From NCBI GenBank assembly GCA_030152505.1, contig JASLJO010000118.1:1-10092 (forward strand): a stretch of 10,092 bases of DNA, read 5' to 3'. The position numbers and the translations under genes were made by a program. Below are positions 6,577 to 10,092 of the stretch, one piece after another. Under the pieces are notes generated by a model. It had not been told where the DNA came from and did not search any database. It was given only the letters and a program-made list of their open reading frames with translations. The number at the start of each line of letters is the position of its first letter. Positions within the stretch are counted from its first letter, which is position 1. The DNA comes from Solirubrobacterales bacterium (GTDB lineage Bacteria > Actinomycetota > Thermoleophilia > Solirubrobacterales > 70-9).

Positions 6577-7278
6577 CTAGAAAATGTAGTTGCGCAGCTT
6601 CGGGGGTTCCAGGACAGTGACGCGACCACGGCCGGGACGGACGATGCCGGCGCGCTCGAGATCGGCGAGGAAGCGACTGACGCTCTCGCGCGAGGTACCG
6701 GCAAGCTGGGCGAGGTCGGACTGGTTCATGCGGATCGTCACCTCGCCGCCGTCGCCTGCCCGCGGCGCCTCTTCGGCGACGAGCTGCGAGAGCACCCCCG
6801 CGACACGGCTGGGCACGGTCTGGAAGGACTGGCGCGAGATCCGCTCGTTGGCGGCGCGCAGGCGCCGCACCAGGGCGCTGAGGAGCTTCACGGTGATCTC
6901 CGGGTGGCGAGCGAGCAGCGAGCGCACCTCGCCCGCCGGCAGCGCCAGCAGCTCACCGTCACCGAGCGCTTCGACGCTGGCCGAGCGCACCTCGCCGTCG
7001 AGCATCGCCAGCTCGCCGAAGATGTCGCCGGGGCCGAGCGTCGCCAGCGTGATCGCCCGCCCGTCGGAGTGCTCGCGCGTCACCCGGAAGCTGCCCGAGC
7101 GGACGATGTAGCAGGCATCGGAGTGGTCGCCCTCGTGGAAGACGCGGGTGGCGGCAGGGAAAGAGCGGGGCACGGCGACCTGCGAGAAGCTCTTCAGCTC
7201 GTCCTGCTCGAGATCGGCGAAGAGCGGCACGCTGCGTATCAACTCGACCGGGCTGAGACTCTCCTCCGTATCGGGCAC
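6577..7278 (-). CDS. CRP/FNR-family transcriptional regulator (cyclic-nucleotide-binding type)
   Basis: A 233-residue DNA-binding regulator. Residues about 16-120 form the cyclic-nucleotide-binding barrel, with GDIFGELAMLDGEVRSASVEA (84-104) as phosphate-binding cassette. Glu89 and Arg98-Ser99 correspond to the cAMP-contacting E72, R82 and S83 of E. coli CRP, with a loop one residue shorter, so binding of cAMP or a related nucleotide is plausible. A dimerisation helix follows (about 123-150). The winged helix has the recognition region QSDLAQLAGTSRESVSRFL (186-204), then GRGRVTVL (217-224). There is no N-terminal Cys cluster of the FNR iron-sulfur type. The start is GTG at 7278; an ATG at 7282 is out of frame. 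Codon 1 lies where a leaderless transcript would begin. pcm follows without a gap. Its targets are unknown, and a close relation to the Crp of mycobacteria is possible but not tested. Confidence 0.92.
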   Translation of the reverse strand: MPDTEESLSPVELIRSVPLFADLEQDELKSFSQVAVPRSFPAATRVFHEGDHSDACYIVRSGSFRVTREHSDGRAITLATLGPGDIFGELAMLDGEVRSASVEALGDGELLALPAGEVRSLLARHPEITVKLLSALVRRLRAANERISRQSFQTVPSRVAGVLSQLVAEEAPRAGDGGEVTIRMNQSDLAQLAGTSRESVSRFLADLERAGIVRPGRGRVTVLEPPKLRNYIF

Positions 7279-7284
7279 GCATTG

Positions 7285-7290
7285 ATTATC
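7285..7290 (-). promoter_or_regulatory. Putative -10 box giving a leaderless CRP-family mRNA
   Basis: On the minus strand GATAAT (7290-7285) is followed by 6 nt and then the GTG start at 7278, so transcription would start on or beside codon 1. It lies in the 26-nt gap after the ASH-domain gene. No -35 is recognisable and there is no ribosome binding site, both common in leaderless actinobacterial genes. Confidence 0.45.
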
Positions 7291-7304
7291 GCGTGCCCGG
7301 CGCC

Positions 7305-8240
7305 CTACGGGGCCCTGAGGACAAGGCGGGCGCCGTGGATGGCGAGGCGATGGCGCTTGTTCCTGCGATGACCCTTTCGCCTCTGCTTACCGGCCCCGGG
7401 CAGACCGGCAGCGGCGATCGCGCTGGTCGCGGGCGGAGTCGCGGCTGGTGCAGAGACCGGATCGGGAACCGCGCCGACGCCGGTGAGGACGATCGGAGCC
7501 GGGCCGTCGTTGTCGCCGAAGAGGCCGAGGATCGCTTTCTTGACGCCTTCGCTGACCGGCTGGAAGCGAACCTGGATCGTGCAGGTGGCGGCCGGCACCA
7601 GTTCGACGCCGGTGCAGCTCTCGTCGAGGATCTGGTAGCTGCCGATCGCGCCGCCGGCGATCACGGCGATGAAGACGCCGCCGGGCATGTTGCCGGTGTT
7701 CGTGATCTCGATCTCGCGGGTCGCTCCGGCCGAGCCCACCTTGACGACGCCGAAATCGGCCGGGTTGGAGTCCGGCGCGAAGGTCGCTCGCCCGCCGGTC
7801 CCGGCGAGATCGGCGGCGAACGAGTATTCGCCCACGTTCACCCTGAACTGTGCCGTGTATTCGACGGCGTCATGCGGACTGAAGTACACCTGCACCGAGC
7901 AGGATTCGCCCGGCTGCAGGTAGGAGCCGTAGCAGGGGCTGCCGTTGGCCCAGAAGGCTCCGCTCCCCGGCCCGACGATCTGGGGGGATCCGACCTGGAG
8001 CTGTTCGCTGCCGACGTTACGCAGCTGGAACCAGGTTTCGCGCGAGCCCCAGTTGAGCGGCTGCAGGCCGAAGTCGTAGCTGCCTGGTTCGATGGCGAGC
8101 TGGGGCGGTTCGGTCGGTTCAGGCGGTTCAGCGAGACCGACGGCCGGGCGGACTGCCATCACCGCCAGGACCGTGAAGACCGTGGCGATGAGGGCAGCGA
8201 GGGTTTGTAGAGGCTTGGACGTATGTTCGAGCGAGAGCAT
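7305..8240 (-). CDS. Secreted protein with two choice-of-anchor-D / ASH-type Ig-like domains and a basic tail
   Basis: A 311-residue predicted exported protein. The signal peptide spans about 1-37 (Lys9, hydrophobic core 12-30, cleavage after VGLA), followed by a Pro/Glu-rich linker EPPEPTEPPQ. Two tandem Ig-like domains follow, at about 48-148 and 150-256. Each opens with a DFG strand (56-58, 162-164), has an RN-G or TNTG turn (75-77, 180-183), and holds a Cys pair with exactly ten residues between (C103/C114 and C209/C220) in the pattern C...L.P...C.(I/V)QV.F. These match choice-of-anchor-D/ASH repeats, which serve as protein-binding modules in surface proteins. A Pro/Ala linker (258-283) leads to a strongly basic stretch KQRRKGHRRNKRHR (285-298). 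No LPxTG motif or C-terminal membrane helix is seen. ATG at 8240 lacks a clear Shine-Dalgarno. It sits 52 nt after lhr. Specific role unknown. Confidence 0.82.
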   Translation of the reverse strand: MLSLEHTSKPLQTLAALIATVFTVLAVMAVRPAVGLAEPPEPTEPPQLAIEPGSYDFGLQPLNWGSRETWFQLRNVGSEQLQVGSPQIVGPGSGAFWANGSPCYGSYLQPGESCSVQVYFSPHDAVEYTAQFRVNVGEYSFAADLAGTGGRATFAPDSNPADFGVVKVGSAGATREIEITNTGNMPGGVFIAVIAGGAIGSYQILDESCTGVELVPAATCTIQVRFQPVSEGVKKAILGLFGDNDGPAPIVLTGVGAVPDPVSAPAATPPATSAIAAAGLPGAGKQRRKGHRRNKRHRLAIHGARLVLRAP

Positions 8241-8292
8241 GGACGTCTGATCGACCCCAGCTGTCGGCGCGGTGAAAACCGGTTGAGATCAT

Positions 8293-10092
<1,800 letters not shown>

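Overview
The window is GC-rich DNA with dense, tightly spaced genes. It is most likely from a high-GC actinobacterium, plausibly Thermoleophilia/Solirubrobacterales. That placement is inference from three things: a CIRCE-controlled groES-groEL operon, a long Lhr helicase, and Sec-exported proteins rich in RTX (GGxGxD) calcium-binding repeats without a type I secretion system nearby. No rRNA, tRNA, CRISPR array, insertion sequence or phage gene was found.

Layout. 1-1139 (minus strand): start of groEL (cut by the window edge), all of groES, and their shared control region with a perfect 12-bp-arm CIRCE operator and a recognisable promoter. 1151-2039 (minus): two small genes 10 nt apart, an ASCH-domain protein followed by a SRPBCC-fold protein. 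2040-2158: a short divergent spacer. 2159-5921 (plus): two tandem paralogous genes for secreted RTX-repeat proteins of 628 and 594 residues. 5929-7278 (minus, convergent with the RTX genes): pcm, an L-isoaspartyl methyltransferase, directly behind a CRP/FNR-family regulator (TAG stop followed at once by a GTG start). 7305-8240 (minus): a secreted protein with two choice-of-anchor-D/ASH-type Ig-like domains and a basic tail. 8293-10092 (minus): the C-terminal ~600 residues of an Lhr-type helicase, entering from the right edge.

How the genes fit together. groES/groEL (folding) and pcm (repair of aged proteins) are protein-quality genes, but they lie in separate units. The regulator and pcm look translationally coupled. 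Two calcium-binding secreted proteins and the ASH-domain protein suggest surface or extracellular functions. No gap without a gene exceeds about 160 bases. I saw no defence, biosynthetic or mobile system. The most unusual signal is a 186-bp near-identical tract shared by the two RTX genes. It begins exactly at codon 33 of both, at the predicted signal-peptide cleavage site, and its substitution pattern points to recent gene conversion or exchange rather than protein constraint.
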